From Chara braunii (Eukaryota > Streptophyta > Charophyceae > Charales > Characeae), in contig BFEA01000008.1 in the NCBI GenBank assembly GCA_003427395.1, forward strand, positions 1,144,824-1,168,977: 24,154 nt of DNA. Reading direction: 5' to 3'. The notes below the pieces were generated by a model. The model was not told the DNA's origin and did not search any database. It saw nothing but the letters and a program-made list of their open reading frames with translations. Numbering within the stretch: the first letter of the stretch is position 1; the number at the start of each line of letters is the position of its first letter. This document shows, in pieces, positions 8,251 to 16,322 of this stretch. The position numbers and the translations under genes are program-made.

Positions 8251-8374
8251 AAACACAACGCTAATCGGTTTGCGTCTGCTGCCTTCTACCGCCCAATTTC
8301 AGTGGGGGGGCGCAAACACAACGCTAATTGGGTTGCGTCTGCTACTTTCTACCGCCCAATTTCAGTAAGGGGGT
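8251..8374. repeat. 62-bp tandem duplication
   Basis: Units at 8251 and 8313 share AAACACAACGCTAAT and CTACCGCCCAATTTCAGT, with a few substitutions between them. Confidence 0.9.
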
Positions 8375-8512
8375 GCATTTCTAATTGGTAGCATAACCAT
8401 GCTGGGTGTTCCACTGATTTCGATTCGACACATCTTCTACCTTCCACCGCCGACGGTCTACCTCAGTGAAATCTGTGAGATGTGCATACCCAATGTTAAC
8501 CAGTCCACTTTA

Positions 8513-8583
8513 GCAAATTTTGTGAGATTTGTACACAGGCAAATTTTGTGAGATTTGTACACAGGCAAATTTTGTGAGATAAG
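8513..8583. repeat. 26-bp tandem repeat, 2.7 copies
   Basis: The unit GCAAATTTTGTGAGATTTGT plus ACACAG begins at 8513, 8539 and 8565. The repeats are exact until the truncated third copy. Confidence 0.95.
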
Positions 8584-8607
8584 TACATTGTACACTGTAC
8601 TGTCCCG

Positions 8608-8752
8608 CCACATTGTTTTTTTTGTTTTTTTCGTTTTTTTTTTAATTCTTATGTTTTTTTTCGTTTTTTCAGAAGTATCGGTCCACTTTTCAATCTCTGT
8701 GTCATCCTTGCGCAGGGGCCATGCTAGTCTTCTCTGTGTAATTCCAATTTAT
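8608..8752 (-). pseudogene. U6 snRNA retropseudogene, 5'-truncated
   Basis: On the minus strand 8680-8752 matches the centre and 3' end of U6 snRNA: GAAGACTAGCATGGCCCC (one substitution) and TGCGCAAGGATGACAC are clear, with a diverged 3' end finishing GTGGACC. It is followed on that strand by an A-rich tail (about 8670 down to 8608) broken by C and G. The 5' stem-loop is absent. The A-tail and truncation indicate reverse transcription and insertion by a LINE. I could not define a target duplication. Confidence 0.85.
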
Positions 8753-9029
8753 GCTTATCAAATTTTGTATGTGTGTGCCTTGCCACTGAACGACCTTTCC
8801 TCACCGAAAATTGTTGGTTGTGTATATACTGGCCAGTGCCCACGGAATCCCTTCATTGCACCGTGTATTAACCTTGTTTGTCTTATGCACCTCAGGTGCT
8901 ATTAAACCACAACTGGCTTTCTTAAGGCAAACTTGTGCGACAAATTGGTCTGCATCTGCATCAGGGGTTCAGCCTCCCATGACTCCTGGACCGTTATGGG
9001 TGGCAGCGCGAGCCAAAACACGAAAAAGA

Positions 9030-9316
9030 ATCATCTGAGTGGCCAGTTGTTGTGCCTCCCCCGATTACCCATCCCTCTGCGAGCATCAGCAGTGACTGCT
9101 TAATCGCGATCGGGGGACCAACGGGCTTTAGTTCCCCGTCCTGCTGTGATCCTGCCTACCCAGCTGGACTGGGGCTTGTTCAATTTCCCTGATTAGCATT
9201 CATAGGTGGCGGGCACCAAGCATGCCCGAAGGATAAGGTACATGAGGCCAACGGGAATTGAACCCCTGATCTCCTGAATGCCACCTGTGTGCCTTTCCAA
9301 CCGAGCTAGGCGGGTA
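9030..9316 (-). repeat. tRNA-derived SINE-like element
   Basis: The minus-strand 5' end (9316 to about 9246) is tRNA-like, with A box TAGCTCGGTTGG and B box GGGTTCAATTCCC. A body of about 200 bases without coding capacity follows toward 9030. The 3' end of the element is a guess from loss of recognisable context. A degenerate tRNA gene with unrelated flank is the alternative. Confidence 0.55.
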
Positions 9317-9750
9317 GATTCTGGGAATATATATTTTCAGAGGACTGGAAGCACAACTATGTAGTATATAATATATATGTAATCTGGATTTCAGTAGCGG
9401 GAAAGACTCTGTAGTGTTGTGAGAGATGGTAGCGGTCCAGTGGATGTGGATGTTGACGTAGTTTGGGGAGTTTCTGTTAATGGGATGAGAATTGGCAGGC
9501 TGGTTGATCCAGTCCCACCGGGACGTAAGTGAAACTATATTTTAGATTTAATCTTGAGTAACAAGCTTTTTGAACTTTTTTTGAAGTTTTTTTTGGAACA
9601 GGTTTCTCATAAGCGGAACTGCCTAATGCTGCCAGGATAACTCTGGGTTGAATTGTGAGGTCCCGGGCCTCAGTTCAAGTGCTTGTAATTATTTAATATG
9701 AAATTTTATGAATTGAAGTGGAAAAAAAAAAGAAAAGGGAATATATATAT
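9317..9750. other. Unassigned AT-rich sequence
   Basis: No gene or recognised element. It contains short TA runs near 9330-9380 and an A-rich and (TA)n run at 9722-9751, into which the next repeat is set. Confidence 0.5.
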
Positions 9751-9751
9751 A

Positions 9752-9920
9752 TGATGAGTCGGTGAAACTCTGACGAAACAGTTTGTCACAGCCCCTCGTT
9801 TGTTGTCCTCTATATATATATCGTCAAATAGAACTGCCGACGGTAAACCGTAGGCAGAGAGGGAGAAGAGGACAACAAACGAGGGGCTGTGACAAACTGT
9901 TTCGTCGGAGTTTCACCGAC
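9752..9920. repeat. Inverted pair of truncated hammerhead repeats
   Basis: The left arm (9752-9810) carries, on the + strand, a hammerhead lacking the first C of the core box, stem I and the 5' strand of stem III: TGATGA, stem II GTCGG/CTGAC, GAA and ACAGTTT (to 9784), then the module start. The right arm (9868-9920) carries the reverse complement, truncated at the outer edge of stem II (9894-9920 on the minus strand). Both are bounded by (TA)n. Neither fragment can cleave alone. Confidence 0.85.
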
Positions 9921-10384
9921 TATATATGACTACGCGGCCATGCTGTGCCTCTAGTGGCAGCGCCTTGTCTGGAGTGTATTTTTTGGCTGTGACAGACCTT
10001 TCTTTATTTCATGACTGAGCTGTGAAAGCATGGGGAGCAAACAGGATTAGATAGATCCGGCCGGGCTCTAACAAAACACGGGCCACCAAAGGTGTCCCCT
10101 CTAATCGTAAGATTAGAGTGTGCATCCAACATCCAGCTATAATCGGGAAAACATTCATTTACATTACTTGGATGGATCAATCCCAAGGGAAGTCCTGTGT
10201 TGATTTGATAAATATTAGCAAGAGGATCCCTTGGTGTTTTGCTGGCTTGTGATGGGGTGTGAACCGACAGTCTGTTGAGTTTTCCATCTGGTGTGGATGA
10301 GTGATAGTCTGCTTTGATTTCCGTCACAGGTACCTTGAGGGCAGTGGTTGGTGGTCCCCACCACCTCAGAGGGGTATCAGTTGC
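9921..10384. other. Non-coding body of the hammerhead repeat family, with a minus-strand open frame
   Basis: The stretch from 10273 matches 1752-1800 of the first element (GAGTTTTCCATCTGGTGTG). A minus-strand open frame of 135 codons (10004-10411) runs through it, with no recognised domain. It is likely incidental because the equivalent DNA in the other copy is not open. Short hairpins at about 10352-10364 (GGTGGTCCCCACC) were noted. Confidence 0.45.
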
Positions 10385-10465
10385 CGGGCAGTCGTTGATG
10401 CTTAACCACAACCGGGCTTAAGGTGGATTATCACTTACAATGTAATCAGTTAGGGGATTCAGCAG

Positions 10466-10521
10466 AGACTGTTGAGGGTTCAGCCTCCTGACGAGTCAGT
10501 GAAACTCTGACGAAACAGTTT
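10466..10521 (+). ncRNA. Type III hammerhead ribozyme, intact, compensated stem II
   Basis: Stem III AGACTGT (10466-10472) / ACAGTTT (10515-10521). Predicted cleavage after 10473 (GUU). Stem I GAGG/CCTC with loop GTTCAG (10474-10487). Core box CTGACGA (10488-10494), where the change is at the tolerated seventh position. Stem II GTCAG/CTGAC (10495-10511) with loop TGAAACT, then GAA. Relative to the copy at 1846, stem II has a paired G-C to A-U change, which keeps the helix. Confidence 0.88.
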
Positions 10522-10635
10522 GTCACAGCCCCTTGTTTGTTGTCCTATTCTCCCTCCCTCCCTATCGTGAAACAGAGCTGCCGGGTAAACCGTAGGCAGA
10601 GAGGGAGAAGAGGACAACAGACGAGGGGCTGTGAC

Positions 10636-10691
10636 AAACTGTTTCGTTGGAGTTTCACCGACTCATCAGGAGGCAGAACCCTCAACAGTCT
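10636..10691 (-). ncRNA. Type III hammerhead ribozyme, nearly intact, antisense arm
   Basis: Read on the minus strand from 10691: stem III AGACTGT / ACAGTTT, cleavage after the T at 10684 (GUU), stem I GAGG/CCTC with loop GTTCTG, core CTGATGA (10669-10663), stem II GTCGG/CCAAC with one C-A mismatch, loop TGAAACT, and GAA. The core is intact. The mismatch in the middle of stem II may weaken folding. Confidence 0.82.
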
Positions 10692-10770
10692 CTGCAGAAT
10701 CCCCTAACTGATTACACTGTAAGTGATAATCCACCTTTAAGTTAACGCCCGTTGTGGTTAAACATCAATG

Positions 10771-10827
10771 ACTGCTCGAGAATATTCAGCATCCTGATGA
10801 GTCGGTGAAACTCCGATGAAACAGTTT
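10771..10827 (+). pseudogene. Degenerate hammerhead ribozyme
   Basis: Core CTGATGA (10794-10800), stem II GTCGG/CCGAT (one G-U), GAA and ACAGTTT are present. The upstream part is altered to ACTGCTCGAGAATATTCAGC plus ATC, so stem I no longer pairs well and the cleavage triplet is unclear. A module fragment follows, then an inverted one, up to about 10955. Confidence 0.7.
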
Positions 10828-10955
10828 GTCACAGCCCCTTCATCGTCAAACAGTGCTGCCCGGTTAACCGTAGGCAGAGAGGGAGAATAGGACATATATA
10901 ATGTCTATCCCTCTCTGCCTACAGATTTCCGGGCAGCTCTGTTTGACGATATATA

Positions 10956-11431
10956 TGTAATCGGGTGTGAACAAATAAACTCAGACATTGTGCTATTCGG
11001 TCGTATTCTCAGTCCTTAGTTCTGTTGGGAAATCTTCCCTTTAGACATACTCGCACTAGGATTCTATTACTTCTTTCTGGACATAACTATGGTCGGATAC
11101 ATCCAAGCACAGGGCCACAATGACGGTCAGGTACATTTAAGATTGTGCTAGTGTAATGTGCTCTTGGCAAGGAAATGGTAGTCGCGTGTGAAAAGGAAAA
11201 GAATCAGTTCATGGTGGTCCCCACCATGAACTGTTGAAATACAGACTCAAGTTTGAATCCCATCAGATGAACGGAACAAAATCACTCTGAATTTCCTGGG
11301 AGGCATTTCAATGATGATATCTTAGGGCCGTCGCCCTTTTCTATTTAAACAAGTGGCGTGGCGAAGCCGCACCCCAGTCCTGGCTATACACGGGCAGGAA
11401 GCGTGGCAATGTGGGTCTGTGTGTGTGTGTA
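10956..11431. other. Unassigned sequence with a perfect 13-bp hairpin
   Basis: No gene is recognised. CAGTTCATGGTGG (11205-11217) and its exact reverse complement (11221-11233) form a hairpin with a 3-base loop. Confidence 0.6.
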
Positions 11432-11494
11432 GGATGATCAAAATCGGAATGAATCTTCAGCCAGAACATGGAAATATACACTGCCAGTCTGCCA
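11432..11494 (+). repeat. Dispersed short repeat (AATCGGAATGAATCTT family), copy 1
   Basis: Shared core: AGGATGAGCAAAATCGGAA-like, then TGAATCTTC, then AGAACATGGAAATATACACT, then GCCA. It is preceded by a GT run and followed by a T-run. Other copies lie at 12581-12640, 13920-13975 and 14109-14168, with a partial one near 12228. I do not recognise the family. The constant microsatellite neighbours suggest the repeat carries or seeds them. Confidence 0.85.
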
Positions 11495-11723
11495 CGCTTT
11501 TTTTCCTCTTTTTTTCCTTTTTTTTAACAACCACTACCTTTCACAGGCAAACGCGTAGCCTAGTCCTGAAATCACGGGGCTCGGGCCAGGGTCGAAGGCC
11601 GACAAAAAAAAAAAGAAAAACAAGGAAAAAAAAATAAAATAAAAAACGTAGTTTCGAATCCAGGGACGTAGGGGAAGAGTAACACCAGTGCTTTGAGGAA
11701 TGTATCTGGCCTCTATGGGGGGT

Positions 11724-11868
11724 TGTAGTTTGCTTTTTTTTTTCTTTTTTTTTTTTTTTTTTTTTGGACCATTTCTCGATTTATGCGTGTCATCCTTGCG
11801 CAGGGGCCATGCTAATCTTCTCTGTATCATTCGAATTTTACGGATGTCCCGAAGGACTGTAGTTTGCT
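11724..11868 (-). pseudogene. U6 snRNA retropseudogene with A-tail and 11-bp target duplication
   Basis: Minus strand 11857-11766 is an almost full-length U6 of plant type. It begins GTCCTTCGGGACATCCG, contains GATACAGAGAAGATTAGC and TGCGCAAGGATGACACGC, and ends AAATCGAGAAATGGTCC. It lacks about three bases of the 5' hairpin region and has two or more substitutions. Where a real U6 gene would end in T, this has a long A-tail (11765-11735) with one G. The exact 11-mer TGTAGTTTGCT flanks the insert at 11724-11734 and 11858-11868. These are the hallmarks of LINE-mediated retrotransposition. It is not expected to be transcribed from its own promoter. Confidence 0.94.
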
Positions 11869-12288
11869 ATTGTTTTGCTTTGTTTTTGTTTTGGTTTTAT
11901 GTTGTTGTAGTGCCCTGCCAGCCAGGCAGTGTGTATTTCATGGGTGGCACGTAACTGTCTGAATGCTGTTCCATTCTGTATCCGCACTCAATCACAGCAT
12001 AAGGGAGTTCTGTGTTTTTTTTTTCTGTTATTTTTTTCCATTGTTTGTCTGCTACACGCCCTCACTGAGGGCACAGTCACACGAGCACCTCATAGAATGC
12101 ATCTGGTGGTTATTGTGGCGTTGGGGAAGTTTCTTTTTTATCTTTTTCTTCATCTTTTTTTTTTTTCCCTTGTTCCTTCTTGGACGGATCAGTGCATCAA
12201 CCGAGCAGCCTGTGAATGTGCAAAATGAGAAGGAATCTTCCGCAAGAACCGCCACGGACAGATATATTGAAAACCAATCCCGGTGTGA
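11869..12288. other. Unassigned T-rich sequence
   Basis: T-rich runs near 12015-12040 and 12130-12170. No gene is recognised. It includes a partial copy of the AATCGGAATGAATCTT family near 12228-12262. Confidence 0.5.
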
Positions 12289-12436
12289 GGGCATACTCAC
12301 ACTAGGCCCTGAAACTGGCAAAATCACAACATGAGCGGCCAGATAGAGTCCCGTAAGTAAATAAAGGACTAGATCTGGCCGCTCATTTTGGGATTTTGGG
12401 ATTTTGCGATTTTGAGGGCCTGGTGTGAGTATGCCC
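12289..12436. mobile_element. MITE-like fold-back element, 148 bp
   Basis: Terminal inverted repeats of 22 bp (12289-12310 and 12415-12436; GGGCATACTCACAC then YAGGCCCT) differ at one base. The arms continue pairing inward through CAAAATC repeats and ATGAGCGGCCAGAT, leaving a short AT-rich loop near 12352-12365. There is no coding capacity and no clear target duplication, so the superfamily is unassigned. Confidence 0.85.
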
Positions 12437-12580
12437 CGAGTATGGACAAAGGAACATGGACTGCTACATTTTCGGTCTTTGGCAGTGTATTTTTCCATGT
12501 TGTGGCAGTGGATGCTTCCATGTTCTCCCATCTTGCTCATTTGGTGAAGTGTGGCAATGTTGGTCTGTATGTGTGTGCGT

Positions 12581-12640
12581 AGGACGAGCAAAATCGGAAC
12601 GAATCTTCACCCAGAACATGGAAATATACACTGCCACACC
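12581..12640 (+). repeat. AATCGGAATGAATCTT family, copy 2
   Basis: Matches copy 1 from AGGACGAGCAAAATCGGAA to GGAAATATACACTGCCACA. It is preceded by TGTGTGTGCG and followed by a T-run and a GT run. Confidence 0.85.
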
Positions 12641-12920
12641 TTTTTTTTTTGTGTGTGTGTGTGTTTGTGTGTGTGTTGAAATGAACAGAACCCTGCGAAC
12701 GCGGCAACACCGACAAGCGTCATAACAGGGCATGCATACACGATTGCCTAAGAAGAAAGTCCGCAATACCTTTGCACACAACAATCCATACAGCAGGTGA
12801 AATCAAAGCACCCATAATTGGGGTGAAATCACGGACAGGAAGTCAAGAAGCAGCAAGGCAACAAGGCAGACAACAGACCAAGTGACAAAAAACACAAAGC
12901 GAAAAAATAAAAATGATGAT

Positions 12921-12977
12921 AGATTATTTCGTCGGAGTTGCCCCCGACTCATCCGGAGGCTGAACCCTCGACAATCT
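12921..12977 (-). ncRNA. Hammerhead ribozyme variant with core substitution
   Basis: On the minus strand from 12977: stem III AGATTGT pairs with ATAATCT, cleavage triplet is GUC (cut after the C at 12970), stem I is GAGG/CCTC with loop GTTCAG, stem II GTCGG/CCGAC has an 8-base loop, and GAA follows. Stem III differs from the other copies yet still pairs fully with one G-U. The core box reads CGGATGA, not CTGATGA. The fourth position is normally invariant, so cleavage is probably lost or slow. Confidence 0.75.
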
Positions 12978-13550
12978 GCGGAATCTCCGTATTTGATGGT
13001 TTGGTTCATGAACCCTTTGAGCCTTGTTGAAGGCAGACTGTCCCCAAGTGGAACATAGCAGTGGGCAGCAACCCTGTGGAGCACCAGGCAGCACAGTAGA
13101 GGCAACACGGCTGCACAACCCCAAAAACGATTGCAACGAACGACATGGCATGCAGGACATGCGGCACGGCAACTGTGTCGTGAAGCACAAGACAACGCAA
13201 ACAAGGCAGCCACACTGCAAGGGGACGACAGGGTGAGCGGACCAGCAGCTTGGCAACCGTGGAGCAAAGCACAAGGCATCAGCAACAAGGCAGCCATCCA
13301 ACAAGGCCCGCAAGCAGCAAGCATGGAAGGCATGATCAGCGGAAGGGCAGCAAGGCAATGGAGCAGCAAAGCGCAAGGCTACACCAACAATACGGTCACA
13401 CGACACAGCGAACACATCAACCTGAAAGAACCACATCCGAAGCAAGCGGGACAGGCAGCAGGGCAGTGGCGGAGCGCAGACGAGGCCGTCCACTCATCCA
13501 ACACGGAGCAAAGCAGCACATGACCTACTCGCATCACGATTGAACCCTGC
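12978..13550. repeat. T-poor, CAAGGCA-rich segment between two outward-facing hammerheads
   Basis: The + strand is strikingly poor in T and rich in short units such as AACAAGGCAGCC and AGCAAGGCA. It gives overlapping open frames on both strands (for example 12924-13493 minus), which reflect composition and not a recognised protein. It lies between the hammerhead variant at 12921-12977 and a degenerate one at 13551. Confidence 0.6.
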
Positions 13551-13601
13551 AGACTGTTGGTTCCCACCACCCACTGAGCCAGGGAGACACTCCGACAAGC
13601 G
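13551..13601 (+). pseudogene. Probable degenerate hammerhead remnant
   Basis: CTGCAGACTGTT matches the 5' side of the family's ribozyme, and CTGA (13573) and CACTCCGAC (13588-13596) match later parts. The core box, stem II 5' strand and GAAA are broken. Homology is likely from the order of the pieces, but this is the weakest copy. Confidence 0.35.
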
Positions 13602-13796
13602 TCCATCATCACCCACAGGCAACACACATCCCGAACCGAGCAGCCCCCCTATGAGTGCAGTAGGCACTCCAAACTAGGAACCACCGACAGTTTGGCAGTA
13701 CTTAAGGGTACTCAGTTGGGCACACAAAAAATATGTACATAGAAAAAATCAGGGGGAAGACAGACAACCGGAGAAAAGACTGACAGACATAAAAAT

Positions 13797-13799
<3 letters not shown>

Positions 13800-13870
<71 letters not shown>
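13800..13870. repeat. (GT)n(GA)n microsatellite
   Basis: GT repeats for about 50 bases, then GA for about 20. The same arrangement recurs at 13981-14057. Confidence 0.97.
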
Positions 13871-13871
<1 letters not shown>

Positions 13872-13919
13872 GAGCAATGCACCGGCAACAGGTAAGTCTC
13901 ACCACACGCTACTTCCATA

Positions 13920-13975
13920 GATAGGATTAGCAAGATCAAATGAATATTCTTCTAGAACATGGAAATATACACTAC
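13920..13975 (+). repeat. AATCGGAATGAATCTT family, copy 3 (diverged)
   Basis: AGGATTAGCAAGATCAAATG, then AATATTCTTCTAGAACATGG and AAATATACACTACTACAC. It stands immediately before the next GT run. Confidence 0.8.
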
Positions 13976-13977
13976 TA

Positions 13978-13980
<3 letters not shown>

Positions 13981-14043
<63 letters not shown>

Positions 14044-14057
14044 CGAGAGAGAGAGAG
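13981..14057. repeat. (GT)n(GA)n microsatellite
   Basis: About 60 bases of GT followed by GA-rich sequence. Confidence 0.97.
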
Positions 14058-14108
14058 GAGTTTTCCAGCCATGCACACAGAGAGATAGAGAGAGGCTACT
14101 TCCATCGA

Positions 14109-14168
14109 TAGGATGAGCAGAATCGGAATGAATCTTCCGCTAGAACATGGAAATATACACTGCCACAG
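14109..14168 (+). repeat. AATCGGAATGAATCTT family, copy 4
   Basis: AGGATGAGCAGAATCGGAAT, then GAATCTTCCGCTAGAACATG and GAAATATACACTGCCACAG. It is followed by a T-run, GT and GA runs. Confidence 0.85.
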
Positions 14169-14177
14169 TGCCACTTC

Positions 14178-14211
<34 letters not shown>

Positions 14212-14250
14212 CAGAGAGAGAGGGACAGAGAGGGAGAGAGAACAGAAGTC

Positions 14251-14880
14251 TCCATATCGTTTTGGTCTTTTGTGCATGGAATCCGAACACTCTAAAACGT
14301 GCAGCTATGAATTTGTATTAGAACATGAGTGTGGAGTGTATACATGAGTGTGGAGCTGGCCTCGGACGCTCTGGAAAGGGCTGCTATGAACAGCCCGAAT
14401 GGAAACAAAGTGTTGCCGCAGAAGTTTCGTTAACAGCCCACCAACCAACTGCACGTGGGGCCAGAAGATGCGGAACAAAAAAAACAGAGAGAGGGAGAGA
14501 ACAGATAATTCTCCATATATCTTTGGAATTTCGTGCATGGAATCCGAACATGCTAAAACGTGCAGCTATGAACTTGTATTCGAACGTGACTGTGGTGCTG
14601 GCCCAGATATGAACAGCCCGAATGGAAACAAAGCGTCGCCTCTCCAAGCACAAAACAAAACAGTCCACCATGCGGAAAAAAAGAACAACTTAGAGTCTGC
14701 AGCAACGTACTTGTATTCAAATGTTCGTTCTCCCAACTTACAGTCTGCAGCAATGCACTTGTATTCAAATGTTTGTTCTTCCAGCACAAAACAAAACAGT
14801 CCACCAACCAACTGCACGTGGGGTCAGAAGCCGCAAGATAAAAGAACAAGTCTGCAGCTATGCACTTGTACTCGAACATG
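14251..14880 (+). repeat. 260-bp tandem repeat with further short repeats
   Basis: CATGGAATCCGAACA occurs at 14276 and 14536, giving a 260-bp period. Shared parts include ACGTGCAGCTATGAA, CTTGTATT, GAACAGCCCGAATGGAAACA and ACCAACTGCACGTGGGG. Shorter units, TCTGCAGCAA(T/C)G(C/T)ACTTGTATTC and a third variant, follow at about 14696, 14744 and 14850. The open frame along it (14399-15073) is repeat-derived and has no known domain. Confidence 0.8.
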
Positions 14881-15540
14881 CGCCTGGAAATTTGTGACCC
14901 TGCCAGTCAGTGCGGCCCACACAACACCGCGGGCCCAACAGGGAATGACGTTTTCCCAACGCTGGCAGCCAGGCCTCGCGGGAGGGTTACTCGAGACCTG
15001 GCTTACACTAGTAGAGTATAGAAAAGAAGAAGAAAAGAAAAGTAGACCACAAGCACAACAGTCTATAAAATAGTTTAAAATAACTACATACTGTAGAGTG
15101 CAAATGAACAGATACTGAATAGAAATGTGGGCGGGGGGGGAGGAGAAAAAAATAAAAAAAAAAAAAAAAAAAAAAAAAGAAGCAATGTGAAGTTGTGAAC
15201 AGCAATAAACCAGAAGGTTGTGAAATTGCACAGACGACCAGACGTCATCGAGCCAAAATTGAAAGCAGAACAGAAATCAAAGTGAGATGAATGCCAAATA
15301 GGAACGAGCCAAACACCAAAGTCTCGGGGTGAAGAAAGCCCGTGCAACACCTCCAATGTAAGGACAATATAGTTTTTTTTATGGGCACCCTGTATGCCGA
15401 GTTCAACTCCTATCGCTCCTATCAAACCAGTATACCTATGCCACCAATCAGTCGTGTCATCAGCGCAATGCCACTGGAAGGGTCTGATCGAACAGCCTGC
15501 CTTCGTCAACACCAGGTACGTGCCTCGTTCAAATCACTTC
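14881..15540. other. Unassigned sequence with a poly-A tract
   Basis: A run of A with one T lies at 15146-15179, possibly the tail of a retroposed sequence. A minus-strand frame at 15084-15512 and + frames from 15342 have no recognised domains. Confidence 0.5.
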
Positions 15541-15905
15541 TCTCGCTCGTCCTCCACACCCTGTTCCATCAAGGACCTCTAGCATGTCCACCACAACCGC
15601 TATGGAGCCCTTAGCCTGGCTATGGCTGCCGCGCTTCCCTCCTTCTTCCTCGATGCCATGGCAGCAAGCTTCCACGGGCACAGCACTCAGCTACCGCTCG
15701 GCAGCAGCTTCCACGGGCACGGCTCTCGCTCGTCCTCCACACCCTGTTCTATCAAGGACCTCTAGCATATCCACCACAACCGCTATGGAGCCCTCAGCCT
15801 GGCTATGGCTGCCGCGCTTCCGTCCTTCCTCGATGCCATGGCAGCAAGCTTCCACGGGCACAGTAATCAGCTACCGCTCGGCAGCATCTTCCATGGGCAC
15901 AGCGC
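15541..15905 (+). repeat. 183-bp tandem duplication that keeps the reading frame
   Basis: Copies begin at 15541 and 15724 (TCTCGCTCGTCCTCCACACC). The second has a 3-base deletion, so an open frame at 15584-15928 stays open across both copies and encodes a repeat with MEPxAWLWLPRF and MPWQQASTGT. A nested unit of about 45 bp with CTTCCACGGGCACAG is also repeated. No function is recognised. Confidence 0.85.
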
Positions 15906-15928
15906 TCAGCTACCCTTCTTCTTGCTGA

Positions 15929-16322
15929 ATGCCACGGCAGCAAGCTTCCACAATTCCCCCCCATGTGTGTCTGGGTGGTATCCTGTCTCTTATGCTGAAC
16001 GCAGAGGCTGAGGAGGCCGTGCCCGGAGTGTGCCCTGTCCCAGTTGCCCCCCAGCCCTTCCAGAATGTCCACGCAGGCCCAGTATCTGAAACTAACGCAT
16101 GGGCAGCGCCTAAAGGTTGCATTTTGGCAGGCCCGCCTTAAACCACCAGTACTTGGCCCAGCTATTGATGTCAAGGCTGAAAACGGGCTGCGCGCCGTTT
16201 CGCGTCGACCCACCAGCACGACAAAAAAAAATTGTTTTGGCTGGCGGCGCCAGCCGTTGAGGGCCTGTACCCCGAGCCTCCGGAAGTTGCGGGGCGTTAA
16301 CGGCCCGCGGCCGATGTATGGG
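15929..16322. other. Unassigned GC-rich sequence
   Basis: No gene is recognised. A CCACCAGTAC string at about 16143 matches the end of the next fold-back element. Confidence 0.5.

Larger units (their letters stand above)
10385..10782. mobile_element. Fold-back element with a hammerhead in each arm
   Basis: The left arm (about 10385-10550) and right arm (about 10567-10782) are inverted copies of the same sequence. They share GGCAGTCGTTGATG at the outer end, GTGGATTATCACTTACA-like sequence, the ribozyme, and the module GACAACARACGAGGGGC near the centre. The ribozymes converge, on + in the left arm and - in the right arm. Arms differ by scattered substitutions and small indels. A transcript through both arms would form a hairpin of about 180 bp, which competes with ribozyme folding. 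Confidence 0.85.

Noticed and set aside
8608-11868. Two functional U6 snRNA genes
   Set aside because: Both have A-rich tails where a Pol III terminator should be, one is 5'-truncated, and one has a retroposition target duplication.
12803-13523. Cysteine/leucine-rich minus-strand frames and glutamine-rich plus-strand frames
   Set aside because: Several overlapping frames are open because the segment is repetitive and T-poor. None shows a domain or a better frame than the others.
14399-15073. 224-codon plus-strand frame
   Set aside because: It runs across the 260-bp tandem repeat and contains repeat-derived peptide units only.
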